Below, one piece after another: positions 47,574 to 57,747 of a stretch of DNA of 64,000 nt. Origin of the DNA: Epiperipatus broadwayi (lineage: Eukaryota > Onychophora > Udeonychophora > Euonychophora > Peripatidae); assembly GCA_028023455.1 (NCBI GenBank), contig JAQFVV010000030.1:1382501-1446500 (forward strand), given 5' to 3'. The notes below the pieces were generated by a model that was given only the letters and a program-made list of their open reading frames with translations, was not told where the DNA came from and did no database searches. Position 1 is the stretch's first letter; each line of letters begins with the position of its first letter. Made by a program: the position numbers and the translations under genes.

Positions 47574-49436
47574 CTATTCTTTTTCTTTTTTGATAAATGG
47601 GAGATCCAGCTTATTCCAAAAATAATTTGCTTTGTGTAAAAAACCATTATCCATTTCAGGGGAGCTATTTGATTTCAGACCATCATTATTATCTTTTGCG
47701 CACGTTAAAAATGTACTTTCAGTTTTTACATCTGCACAAGAATTATCATCTTCACATGGAGCAACACTATAGGGAACACCGATATCAATACTATCACAGT
47801 TCCTTTTAAAATCGTAAGCTATCTGAGTCCTGCTTTCTGGAATTTCACCAGTACTTCTGTCAACACTGTTATCAGTCGTATTGCTCTCTGATTCAGAATC
47901 ATCTTCTTCCCAAACTTCTAAGCATAAACTACCTTCAAATGGTTCTTGGGAAATATTTTTTGATAATTCAGGGGTAGGTAAAGTTATAGCATTTTTCAAA
48001 AGACCAGGAGATGCGCTAATTCGATATCTTTTTTTATGCATATTAATGTGAGTTAAAAATTCCCGATGACTATCTGATTTATAATCACATACTGCGCAAA
48101 TAAAAATAGGTTTTAATGCAGCATGCTTACGTTTTAAATGTCTTCTAAAAGTTTCAATATACACTGTAATAAAAGAACAATAAGCACATTTACATAATTT
48201 TTCTCCGTCATGAGCCATTTTGTGAACTTTTAATCTTGCCCGTTTCTCAGTGCTGTAATCACACTGATTACATTGGTATCTTTTTCTAATTTTTTCTTGA
48301 TTTGTATGTTTTTTATAGTGATTAGGATCACTGATAGGACATCCACATATAGGGCACACTTCTTGCTGTGGATCGGAAGTTTCTATTTGACTTGGAATTT
48401 CTTGAGAAATATTTTCTATAGTCTCACATTTAATAAAATCAATTTTTTCATCACAAGCATGATTAACGTAATTACTATACACGGCAGTGGTGTAAGAACA
48501 CAAATTACAAGTAAACGTATCACTCATTCCTGGATGTTTTAATTTAAAATGTTTTTTATAAGACGTTGTACTTATTACTTTATAGGAACAGTAAGGACAT
48601 TTGTATCTCATTTCGCCAGTATGCTTCATTCGATGCAGTTTAAGAACTTTTTTGCTCGACGATCGATAAACACAGAATTCACACTTGAATGGTTTTTCCC
48701 CCGTGTGCCGTCTCATATGCTCTTCTAATAAATATTTGTAGCAAACCTTGTAATTACATTTGTCACACTTGAATTCACTTTGCTTAGCTGCCTTTTCCTT
48801 TTTAAGTAATATAGAATCTGGTTCTGTATTATGTTTTTTTAATAAGTGTCCCTGGTAGCATTTTTCACTAATAGAACAATATGAACAATGTGTGCACAAG
48901 TAAATTCCATCTTGACCAGGATGTCGAGCTTTATGATGATTTTTATAATTAGCACTGCTAATAGAGGCATAAGGGCAGTGGGGGCATTTGTATTTTTTCT
49001 CTCCCGAGTGAATCATGTAATGAATTTTTAGTAAATGTTTACGTCCAGTTTTATAATCACAATGTTGGCATTCGTAAGGTTTTTCTCCTGTATGATTTCG
49101 AATATGTTCTTCGTGCATTCTTTTATACTTTGTTACATATCCACAAAAGCTACACAAATACTGAACAGTCTTGCAAAATTCATCAGTATTAAGCAGAAGC
49201 GATGTATTAGCATCGGTACCATTAATCGTAGAGTTAATTATTTCAAGTTCACTTTCTACTTCAATTTCATGTTTTTCTATGAGATGATCTTTAACTAAGA
49301 CCCATGTCTTAAATAATTTGATACATTCTGGACATATAAATGAGTCCTCGTTAGGGTTATGACAATCGAGATGATATTGTAAGTTTTCTTCAGAATTAAA
49401 TTTGCAATCACAAAATGAATATGTGCAAGAATACAT
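47574..49436 (-). CDS. Poly-C2H2 zinc-finger protein, 620 residues
   Basis: Probable nuclear, DNA-binding transcription factor. About 14 C2H2 or C2H2-like fingers: an atypical first finger (residues 4-26, C-x4-C), a classic second (34-56), then four-finger clusters at about 93-202 and 222-326, a lone CPIC finger (361-377) and a final three at about 387-467. TGEKP-type linkers join several, and many fingers have the YKCPxCxY form. The finger ending at about 326 lacks a normal second His. The C-terminal 150 residues have no fingers. They are acidic and Ser/Asp-rich (WEEDDSESES) and end with KKEKE, with sumoylation-like VKTE and IKKE sites. The start is fixed by an in-frame TGA six bases upstream. 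A splice acceptor (TCTGTTTTAG, exon beginning at 49507) implies upstream non-coding exon(s). The whole CDS is in one exon. No stops, frameshifts or unusual codons. Orthology not assigned. Confidence 0.95.
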   Translation of the reverse strand: MYSCTYSFCDCKFNSEENLQYHLDCHNPNEDSFICPECIKLFKTWVLVKDHLIEKHEIEVESELEIINSTINGTDANTSLLLNTDEFCKTVQYLCSFCGYVTKYKRMHEEHIRNHTGEKPYECQHCDYKTGRKHLLKIHYMIHSGEKKYKCPHCPYASISSANYKNHHKARHPGQDGIYLCTHCSYCSISEKCYQGHLLKKHNTEPDSILLKKEKAAKQSEFKCDKCNYKVCYKYLLEEHMRRHTGEKPFKCEFCVYRSSSKKVLKLHRMKHTGEMRYKCPYCSYKVISTTSYKKHFKLKHPGMSDTFTCNLCSYTTAVYSNYVNHACDEKIDFIKCETIENISQEIPSQIETSDPQQEVCPICGCPISDPNHYKKHTNQEKIRKRYQCNQCDYSTEKRARLKVHKMAHDGEKLCKCAYCSFITVYIETFRRHLKRKHAALKPIFICAVCDYKSDSHREFLTHINMHKKRYRISASPGLLKNAITLPTPELSKNISQEPFEGSLCLEVWEEDDSESESNTTDNSVDRSTGEIPESRTQIAYDFKRNCDSIDIGVPYSVAPCEDDNSCADVKTESTFLTCAKDNNDGLKSNSSPEMDNGFLHKANYFWNKLDLPFIKKEKE

Positions 49437-49507
49437 ATTTCATTTATTTATTTTTTACTGAAATACTTCTTGGAATGCGTTACCGTCTTCATATCTTCAT
49501 TGTTCAC
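49437..49507 (-). other. 5-prime UTR part of the zinc-finger coding exon
   Basis: Between the acceptor AG (49509-49508) and the ATG. It contains an upstream ATG (MKI-like start at about 49492) followed by a short frame, so a small upstream ORF may dampen translation. Confidence 0.5.
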
Positions 49508-49509
49508 CT

Positions 49510-50077
49510 AAAACAGAAAATATGGAGAAAAGTTTAATTTTGAAAAAGTGATATAAAAAATAAAAAAAACTAAAAATTTTATATACTACTCTACAGAATG
49601 TTCAGGACAATAAATTTAGAGAATAATTTTTCTATACGTTGATACAAATCAATTCACTATAATTTTTCTATCATTCTTAAAAAATAAATTAATTTTAAAA
49701 ACAGACATCAATAAATGAAGCAAAGCTTGAATTCAACCATCTTCAATTTTGGTCATATAGTTTTGAAGTTGCAGCTCTTTGAAATTTTCAGAAACTTGGA
49801 ATTTTGCACTTTATATCACAAGAAATAATTACTCAAATTAGAATTCAGAAGAAAATTCTACAAAAAATAGCAAATTATAACTGACTTAAAAGACTTTCAT
49901 ATAAATTAGTAATATCACTAGTTTTTTTCCAATTTTTAATTTCTATGTCATTTACTAAAATTTTTCATTGTTGATTTCACATAAATCTAAATTTTAAAAA
50001 TTTTGAAAAAAAAAAAAAGCACTTCCTATCTTGGGATTATTTAGGAAAGATTACATTGTGAGAAAATAATACACTTT
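49510..50077. other. Likely intron of the zinc-finger gene
   Basis: AT-rich with a pyrimidine-rich stretch before the acceptor on the minus strand. No upstream exon located. Confidence 0.4.
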
Positions 50078-50211
50078 TGTTTTTGAAAAAAAATTATTAT
50101 TTTTTTTTTCACATGTCAAAGCATCAGCCGGGAAGCGAACCCGCGACAACTGCTTGTAAGGCGGCTGTGCTGACCACTCGGCTACCAATGCTTGATGGTG
50201 TTTTTGAAAAA
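50078..50211 (-). repeat. tRNA-derived SINE, full-length copy (minus strand)
   Basis: Complete head: acceptor GCATTGG...CTGATGC pairing, A box TAGCCGAGTGG, an anticodon-like loop CTTACAA (TAC at the anticodon position), B box GGTTCGCTTCC, tail TTTGACATGTGAAAAAA. Perfect 13-bp duplication TGTTTTTGAAAAA (50078-50090 and 50199-50211). The anticodon stem has a mismatch and the T stem is imperfect. With the duplications and A tail, this is a retroposed SINE of about 108 bp rather than a tRNA gene. Confidence 0.85.
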
Positions 50212-50625
50212 TTAACAAATAAATTGCAATTTTGATACAAATTTTCAATTATTTTGAAAATTACTATTTCCACTTTAAAACAAAAAACAATGCTGTTATA
50301 CTATTCAAGTAAGCTAAATAATTTAATCGGAAAGAAAGTGGAAGTTGGGAAGACAAAATTTTTTATAATGTACAAACATTTGTTTATTTCTACATATATT
50401 TATTTAGAATATTCTTCAAATATCTTAAATAATTGCGCAATTTTATTAAGCATGCTAGCATCATTATAAGTCATTGCATGCAAACAATTTTAACTGTTCT
50501 TTGCAAGATAATTTTGAAAAACCATAGTTCTTCTATTCATTCCTTTTTGTCAAAGGAGTTTGGACCATGTGGGATTCACCAGTGTAAGAATTTGGGATAC
50601 AAGCATTCCATCAAAATTACTTGGT

Positions 50626-51115
50626 TAAATCAATATGCTTTAGATTTGCCTATATAATTAAGAAAATAGGTTCAGAGATAAGAGGGGTCCCTCTTATCTT
50701 TATAAAGTCGAATCTTGCATTATGATTTGTTGGCGCATGTACTAAGGTTTTAGCCTTATATAAGTATTACATGCTGACATCGCACTTAATAAGAATTAAT
50801 ATTTACAACTTTAAATTGATTCAACATATTTCTAAATTTAATATCTGAATATTGACTTGTAAATCGAAAGATTTCGCGAACGTTAATGTTTAACAGAAAT
50901 AGTGGACTTAATCAGTGAAGAGTTTATTAGCTTCATATGCTCCCAAATCAATATGCTTTAGATTTTCCTATATAATTAAGAAATTAGGTTCAGAGATAAG
51001 AGGATCCCTCTTATCTTTATAAAGTCAAATCTTGCGTTATGATTTGTAGAGGTCTCTCTTGTTAAAATTAAGCACTCAAGGCACATGTACTAAGGTTTTA
51101 GCCTTATATAAGTAT
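50626..51115 (+). repeat. Tandem direct repeat with internal palindrome
   Basis: Two units about 321 bp apart share TCAATATGCTTTAGATTT, CCTATATAATTAAGAAA, GTTCAGAGATAAGAGG, CTTATCTTTATAAAGTC and ACTAAGGTTTTAGCCTTATA. Each unit contains a perfect palindrome around GATAAGAGG...CCTCTTATC. The second unit has an insertion (AGAGGTCTCTCTTG). The stem-loop recalls that in the 57.3-kb element. Confidence 0.8.
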
Positions 51116-52166
51116 TGGTTACGTAAAGAAAAGGGAATAACCTTTAGGATGTGGAAATTTCACTTGCATCATCTCAATTACCTTGTTCTTCATTAAAACC
51201 ATACCAAGCTACCACTGATAATTCTGTTCCTTATTACATATACTTTTACATCTGCCAATATGAGATTTTATTTCAAAGCCTATTCCGATAAAAATTATAC
51301 GATTACTGAATCTTTGAAAATACCTTAACTACATCTTACAATAATTCAATTTTTTCTAAACAAAGTCGATCATTAATGTGAGAAATATCAGTATTATAAT
51401 TCTATATTCTCCTGGTGTTATTTTTAAATTAACGAAATATACAATGCAAGTTCACTTAACACCGCAGCCAACATATAATAAATCAAATGCAGCTCTCCAC
51501 TCTAGTGCCATTTAATGTAAACTTGAATAATTAGTGATTATTTTAGATTCAATTCCCCATAGACAGATGTTTTCTGGCTTGGGATTTAAAATTGGAAGTA
51601 ATTCAGTTATGCGCTCAACAATCGTCTTTATCTCCATTTTACTTATCAAGCCTAAAGTTTTGAATCCAAGTCAAAATATAGATCTGACTAGTTCAATAAT
51701 TGTATATATTAGTACCCACTATTCAATAACTAAGAAACCGTTTCTCCTGGCTATAAATATTATAACAACTAATCACTTAAATTCCTCAGATTACACAATA
51801 TATGAACGGTCCAATCTAATTAAGAAATTTGTTGTTGTTATTAACATTGCTGGCCAAAAGAGATAAAAGTGTCTACAGTCAATTACTTCAGCTTGGTAGA
51901 TAAAATGAAATTTTAAAAGATGGTCACTGAATATCCAACTGTATTATTTCCAATTTTATATCACAAGTCTCATTGATAAAGGTAAAAGTCAGAAATCTGA
52001 AGGTGGAGATCGGCGACTGCAGACAATTCTAATTTTAATAATCTATTTTGTATTCATGCAATCTTACTATTTCTCAAACTGTGCAGAACAGAAAAAAAAC
52101 AACACAGCTTTTCATTGATACTTTCACAATTGGTTGAAGAATTAAAATAATATCAGCTAGCTTAAT
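51116..52166. other. AT-rich spacer
   Basis: A 110-codon open frame at 51534-51866 has no recognisable motif. I do not call it a gene. Confidence 0.4.
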
Positions 52167-52460
52167 TATATATAGATTACCAAAATCACACTTTTCTTTA
52201 TTTTTGCCATAATATCCTATAAATACAATTTATCCAAACCGCTTCAAACACTTTTTAGCAGAACTCTTTATTTGTACATACACCTACATTTCGACTGACC
52301 TAGTCTTCTTCAGAGCAAGTTTATTTTGATCTTTAAAAAAAACAAACTTGGCTCTGAAGAAGACTGCAGGTCAGTCGAAACGTAGGTATATGTACAAATA
52401 AAGAGTTTTGCTAAAAAGTGTTTGAAGCGGTTTGGATAAATTGTATTTATATATAGATTA
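52167..52460. repeat. Family C hairpin element
   Basis: 13-bp duplication TATATATAGATTA (52167-52179 and 52448-52460). A one-sided pyrimidine-rich end of about 38 bp (CACACTTTTCTTTATTTTTG). Left arm 52218-52327 and right arm 52336-52452 are nearly perfect complements. The right arm reads CTGAAGAAGACTG, CAGGT, CAGTCGAAACGTA: a five-pair hairpin between CTGANGA and GAAAC. Confidence 0.85.
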
Positions 52461-53416
52461 TATAAAATGGGTCATAATCAGAAGTCTTCCATTTAATATC
52501 TTAAATATACCAGGATTCTTCATTTCTACTAGTTGCACACAGAGAATTATGATATAACACGAACAAAATCTTAACTTTGATATTTTTCTTTCTTCTAAAT
52601 TGTAACACAAATTAATACAAGCTGTCTACATCTCTAAAAGAACTTTATTTATTAAGGCTAATTGTAAATATTGAAAGACTCGAACACTAAATTTTGAGCA
52701 TATGTTTATCTTCAAAGCAAATTTATAGCCAATATAGTGGGAAATCAATAGAAATGCTTTACTGTACTCATATAAACTTCTAACTGCCATAACTTTGTTG
52801 AGAATTTATTAAATAGTATTTCTTTTATTAATAGATTAAATGAAGTTGGAAATATTATAATTACTAAAAAAAAAAGAACTTACTTGTAGAACCAAAATTA
52901 TGTACTTAATGAAAATATTTTATACTTTCTGTCACAATGACCGCAATCCGTGCAATCTTAAAAAAGATTACCTAGAAAAAAAATATAAAAAATTTATGGC
53001 TAAATTCTAATATTTTTAAATTTATATCATGCATCGTTATTCATATTTTGAATCAGTTACATTTTTAAATTGAATTAAGCAAGCAGAACTAAAATATAAG
53101 TACCAAAATTTTGATGAAAAACAAACTTTATAGTATTTTTATTTTACGGATCAAAAGATATATTATTACACTTTAATCACTAGGTAAGAAAATAATAGTA
53201 ACAACTGTACACATATACAATGAACTCTTAATCCATAATTTCTCAAGGGATCAGAAAAAATCGAAGACAAATTTAAAAAAAAAACAATGAAAGTAATCCC
53301 TAGTAAAAATTAAAGACAATTTAATAATTAGCCACATTTAAAAATAATCCAGATTTTATAATTCAAAACATTTTGCACCTATTGAATATTTCCGTAGTTT
53401 AATTTTCACTATATCA
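52461..53416. other. AT-rich spacer
   Basis: Nothing recognised. Confidence 0.45.
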
Positions 53417-53998
53417 CTCTCATGCAAGATAGGGACTGGTTTCTATCTGTTTTAAACACCTTGTGGAGGGATGTAATTACAAACATATGATCAAAAATAT
53501 GAAAAAGATATATGATCCCAAGATGCACATTTTGTACAGAACCAGAACTCATTAGTTGGCCCAGACTACAATCTCTAACACATATCTTTATCATTGTTCA
53601 GTATATATAAATAGCCAATTACTACAGTTTAATTGATATGTCAAACTTATTGACCTCACAACATACACATGATGGAAATACATTAACAATTTTTATCTAG
53701 TCATTCATTTAACTAGAGATTATCGACTAAATCAAATTCGCTACACCACACTCATACAAGGAAGAGACTGGTTTCTATCCGCTTTTAACTGTAGTAATTG
53801 GCTATCTATATATACTGAACAATGATAAAGATATGTGCAAGAAATTGTGATCTGGGCTAACTGATGTGTGCTAATTTATCATAAAAAATGTGGGTCTTTG
53901 GGATCATACATATTTTTCACCTCTTTGGCTAAATGTTCATGATTATATCCCTCCACAAAGTGTTAAAAGCAGATAGAAACCAATCCCTACCTTGCGTA
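53417..53998. repeat. Diverged family B-like palindrome
   Basis: Left arm about 53417-53630 and right arm about 53790-53998 are complementary (AGATAGGGACTGGTTTCTATC with GATAGAAACCAATCCCTA). A third copy of the outer end lies at about 53755-53785. The hammerhead positions are recognisable but ruined: minus-strand CTAATGA with AAAA near 53550, and plus-strand CTGATGT near 53860. Confidence 0.65.
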
Positions 53999-54295
53999 AG
54001 ACTACATAAATATTATTTATTAAGTAAATAGTCTTTAGTCTAATAAATAACAAATAAAAATTATTAATTTTGCATCTATTATGTAAAAAAAGTGAGGGTA
54101 TATATAGTTTAAAATTAGTTTACAAGTATAAAAAATAAAAGGCTAATTATTAGTGTATTTTTATATTCTAGCAACATCTATCATAGGACATCTATCAGTA
54201 ATTATGATAATGCTATAGGACCGAAAGAAGAAATTGCTCTTGTTTATTGTAATAAACTAAAAATATCAAATTTGATGTGTTGGTAAGAATTATTA

Positions 54296-54392
54296 TTAAA
54301 CCACTAAACATCACATGATCACTATTTCTTATGCTAGCACATTACTGTTATTAAAACAGGCAAAATTCTCCATACAGTAGGGCCACAGATTT
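54296..54392 (+). repeat. Family A fragment (extension plus outer arm)
   Basis: Begins AACCACTAAACATCACATGA and reaches GCAAAATTCTCCATACAGTA. Truncated before the ribozyme. No duplication found. Confidence 0.7.
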
Positions 54393-54596
54393 ATTAGTTA
54401 TAAGCATTGATTTTTTTTTTTTTCCTAATAAACTTATTTTTCATTTTAAATATGCAGTTTAATCTAGTTGTAAGTGATTTAATTCAAAGAATTTAAGATA
54501 AAGGGATTGCCAGGGGCAAACTTGAAAATAATTTTCTATATATCTTATTTATAAGAAGTTATGAAAATTTAATTAATATAACATTATTTAATAATA

Positions 54597-54916
54597 AACA
54601 CACTAATTATCTTTTTCTTCTCCTTTACTTTCTTTGCATTTCTTCATATACTCATATATATTGCTTATAATAACTCTTCTCATATATACTTTAATGCAAA
54701 AAAATTTTGTTTATTTTCCTGACAGTTTTGATTGTCCAGCAGTCTTCATGAGAACATTCTCAATTTCCTTTACTTTTTAAATAAAGGAAATTGAGAACAC
54801 TCTGATGAAGACTGCTGGACAGTCAAAACTGTCAGGAAAATAAAGAAATTTTTTTTGCATTAAAGCGTATATGAAAAGAATTATTGTAAGCAATATATAT
54901 GAACACACTAATTATC
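54597..54916. repeat. Family C hairpin element
   Basis: Perfect 15-bp duplication AACACACTAATTATC (54597-54611 and 54902-54916). A one-sided pyrimidine-rich end of about 42 bp (TTTTTCTTCTCCTTTACTTT) resembles that of the 38.4-kb copy. Left arm 54654-54772 and right arm 54782-54900. The right arm reads CTGATGAAGACTG, CTGGA, CAGTCAAAAC, so the GAAA is mutated. Confidence 0.9.
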
Positions 54917-57285
54917 AATATATGTGTGTGTGTATAAATATAAATTTTCCCAGTAGTTAATATTGTTCTAATCAAGATTAATACTCCAACACTAATTTAT
55001 TAAGTAAATGAAATACTCTCAATCCAAAGCACAAGAGAAAACTTTTTGAGAAAAAAAACGATCAGTCCGTCTTTATTCTCTTACCTCAATTTCTTTATAG
55101 AGACCAATCTAAAGCACTTTGGAAAGAAAACATGAAAATCTTCAATCATATTACTTTTTTAAATCTATATTTCAAATTGCTTTATATTATTTTAATTGAC
55201 ACTTGTGAAAATTTTCAATTTACAGTTTGTCAAATATCACTTATAATAACATAAAACAATTTGAAATATAGCTCTAAAAAGTAATATGATTGATTTAAGA
55301 TTTTTTGTGCTTTCTTTCCAAAGGACTTTAGACTGGCATCTAAATTGAGGTTAAGAGGGTAAAGACATATGAATCTTTTCTTTTTAACTTGTGCTTTGAA
55401 TTGAAAGTTATTTCATTTACTTAATAAACTAGTGTTGGAATATTAATCTTGATATATATATAAACACACACAAAGCAACAATTTTATGTCCTTGTAAAAT
55501 AAAAACTATCCATGCGGAATAATATGGTGTTAGGACAATAGTTTATCAATGATAGATGTGATAAAAATAAATTCAAAAAATGATAGAACTGTAAAAAATT
55601 ATTTATTGCAATGATTTCAGGACCAAATAAAACAGATGATGGATGTGGAAAAACAATAAATGCAAAATCGATAACTCATGAGTTCAATGTGTTTAAATAA
55701 TTGAAATTTATGTGCTCCTTAGTGAAATTATTTTATACTTTCTACATATAATCATTAACCACAACCTTTTTTGTTCAATCTAAAAAAGATTATTTAACTA
55801 GAAAATATATTTATATCATTACAGTTAAGATTAAAAAAATTTGGCTCAAAAAATCTTAACTAAAAGTCAGCTGCTTATAAATAAAAAACTTGTAATACTA
55901 ACAGATGTATTTAAAATATAAAAACTTTTTTTAAAGGAATGAATATATGAAACTATTTTAGACATTTCAATATTAAAATCTATTACTATTATTCATTTAT
56001 TTATTTGATATTGATTCTATGTTGGTAATAAAAAAAAAATTTATTGAGAGACATTTTATTTAATATGGAAGACAAAAAAATATATGCTCAAGTGTGATTT
56101 ATGCTAAACATGATTTTATATAAATGCTCCAATATATCAGAGAAATATATATATATACATACACATTTTAATATGCAGATAATTTAAAAAGGAGAAAAAG
56201 TTTAGACAATGAAAAAATTACATTCATTAAATTAGTAGATGAAAAAACCATAAATAACACACAATAAGGTATAGAAAGATTGAATGAAAAAATTTTGAGG
56301 AAACAGGAATAATTAGATTGGAAGCTATATATAGTAAGCTGTTAAATATGATAAATGAAATGTTCAAAAGGGAATATGGAAAAATGAATGCTTCATGGTT
56401 AATACTTAATGATAAATAAGTAATTGCAGAATAGATAACTAAAAAAAAAAAGGCTTTATGAGCAGTTTAAAGAGATAGAAAAAGAAATTGACTGATAGTA
56501 GACTTAAAGATAGAAATTTTAAAACAAAATGCAAGGTCAAATGAATTGAAATATTTACAAATTATGGATGGAAAAGTTAGTAATATACTAATGGTTGTTA
56601 ACAACAAAATAAAAGATTATTCTAAACTGGGAAATAAGTCTAACAGGAAGAGCTAGTATTTAGATTGATAAAGAGGGTGATTGGGATAAAAGGAAAATAT
56701 ATTACTAGATAATTCTCTAATTAGAAATCAAAGATATATTAATAGCTTAAAAAAAAAAAATTGAAGAAAAAATATGAAGATATATTTAATATTGACTGGA
56801 ATATCAAAAATCACTAGTTTTAGCATATATAGAATGGCATATTAACATTGTTTCATTGGTTGAGACTAATGATATTGTACAGATGTACCAATAAAACTAA
56901 GTCAAGTTTCATAGAATTTATTATAAGTTTAAAAAAGCTAGCTGAGCTGATAGGAACGGAGTTACAAAGCTGGTAGTCGGATGATTTAGAATAAAGTTTG
57001 TAATTATCTCAGATTAAAGTATTATGAAAGAAAAGTGATGTAACTTTTTGGATTTAGAGAATATGTATTTTAGTAAAAGATTTAAATAGTACAAAGAATT
57101 TTTTTTTTTTAAAAAACAAAAAAAGCTGAAAATGTGCAAGTGGGGAGAAATAAAATTGGATTGGGGTAGGAAATTTTTTCAAAATATATTTGATGCATTA
57201 GTAGTAGAAAATAGAAAAGTACCATATTTTTAGAAAAATGGATCCAAGTGGGTGAACAGATGTGATATTAAAAAAACTTTTACAG
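54917..57285. other. AT-rich stretch, partly purine-biased, with a hairpin
   Basis: About 55085-55200 and 55250-55360 form an imperfect inverted repeat (TCAATCATATTACTTTTTTA with TAATATGATTGA-type sequence; shared TGCTTTCTTTCC). 56180-57240 is purine-rich on the plus strand and may be a decayed lysine-rich coding strand, but no motif is legible. Confidence 0.4.
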
Positions 57286-57747
57286 AATAAATGTAATTTA
57301 AAACAGAAAACCAACTTTTACAATGTGCTGTACTACTATATTAAATCAATATTTTTGTTGACTGTGAGGAAATTCAATCCAAGTCACATGATAGACTTCG
57401 AAAAGATAAGAGCGGCTATCTTATCTTTGTACCTAAATGAATTACATAGCCCAATCTTAAGTATCTTGGATTGAGAGCATGAAGATTTTATATTATCTTC
57501 ACACTCTCAACCCAAGATACTTAAGATTGGTCTATATAATTGCATTTAGGTACAAAGATAAGATAGCCACTCTTATCTTTTCAGTTTTTCTAACATGTGA
57601 CTTGGATTGAGTTTTCTCTCGGTCAACAAAAACAATGTTGATTTAATATAATAGTACCGCGCATGTGTAAGGATTGATTATCTTCTGTTTAAAATTATAG
57701 TTTGAAATTACACTAGTAAATATCTTAGTCAATTAAAATAAATGTAA
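57286..57747. repeat. Family D palindromic element with nested palindromes
   Basis: 11-bp duplication AATAAATGTAA (57286-57296 and 57737-57747). The left arm about 57297-57488 is complementary to the right arm about 57498-57690, followed by a one-sided extension of about 45 bp. Each arm contains an inner palindrome AAGATAAGA...TCTTATCTT. No hammerhead core found. Confidence 0.75.

Noticed and set aside
47597-49298. Plus-strand ORFs antisense to the zinc-finger gene
   Set aside because: Shadows of the zinc-finger coding strand created by its repeated Cys/His codons.
50113-50195. A functional tRNA gene (A and B boxes, TAC at the anticodon position)
   Set aside because: Mismatched anticodon stem, an A-rich tail, 13-bp flanking duplications and three truncated relatives show a SINE.
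51534-51866. 110-codon plus-strand ORF
   Set aside because: No recognisable domain and no supporting context; length is within what AT-rich, TAA-poor stretches give by chance.
52336-52400. Calling the family C hairpin a hammerhead ribozyme
   Set aside because: An extra base follows CTGANGA and no sequence after the would-be cleavage triplet pairs with the bases before CTGANGA, so stem I cannot form locally.
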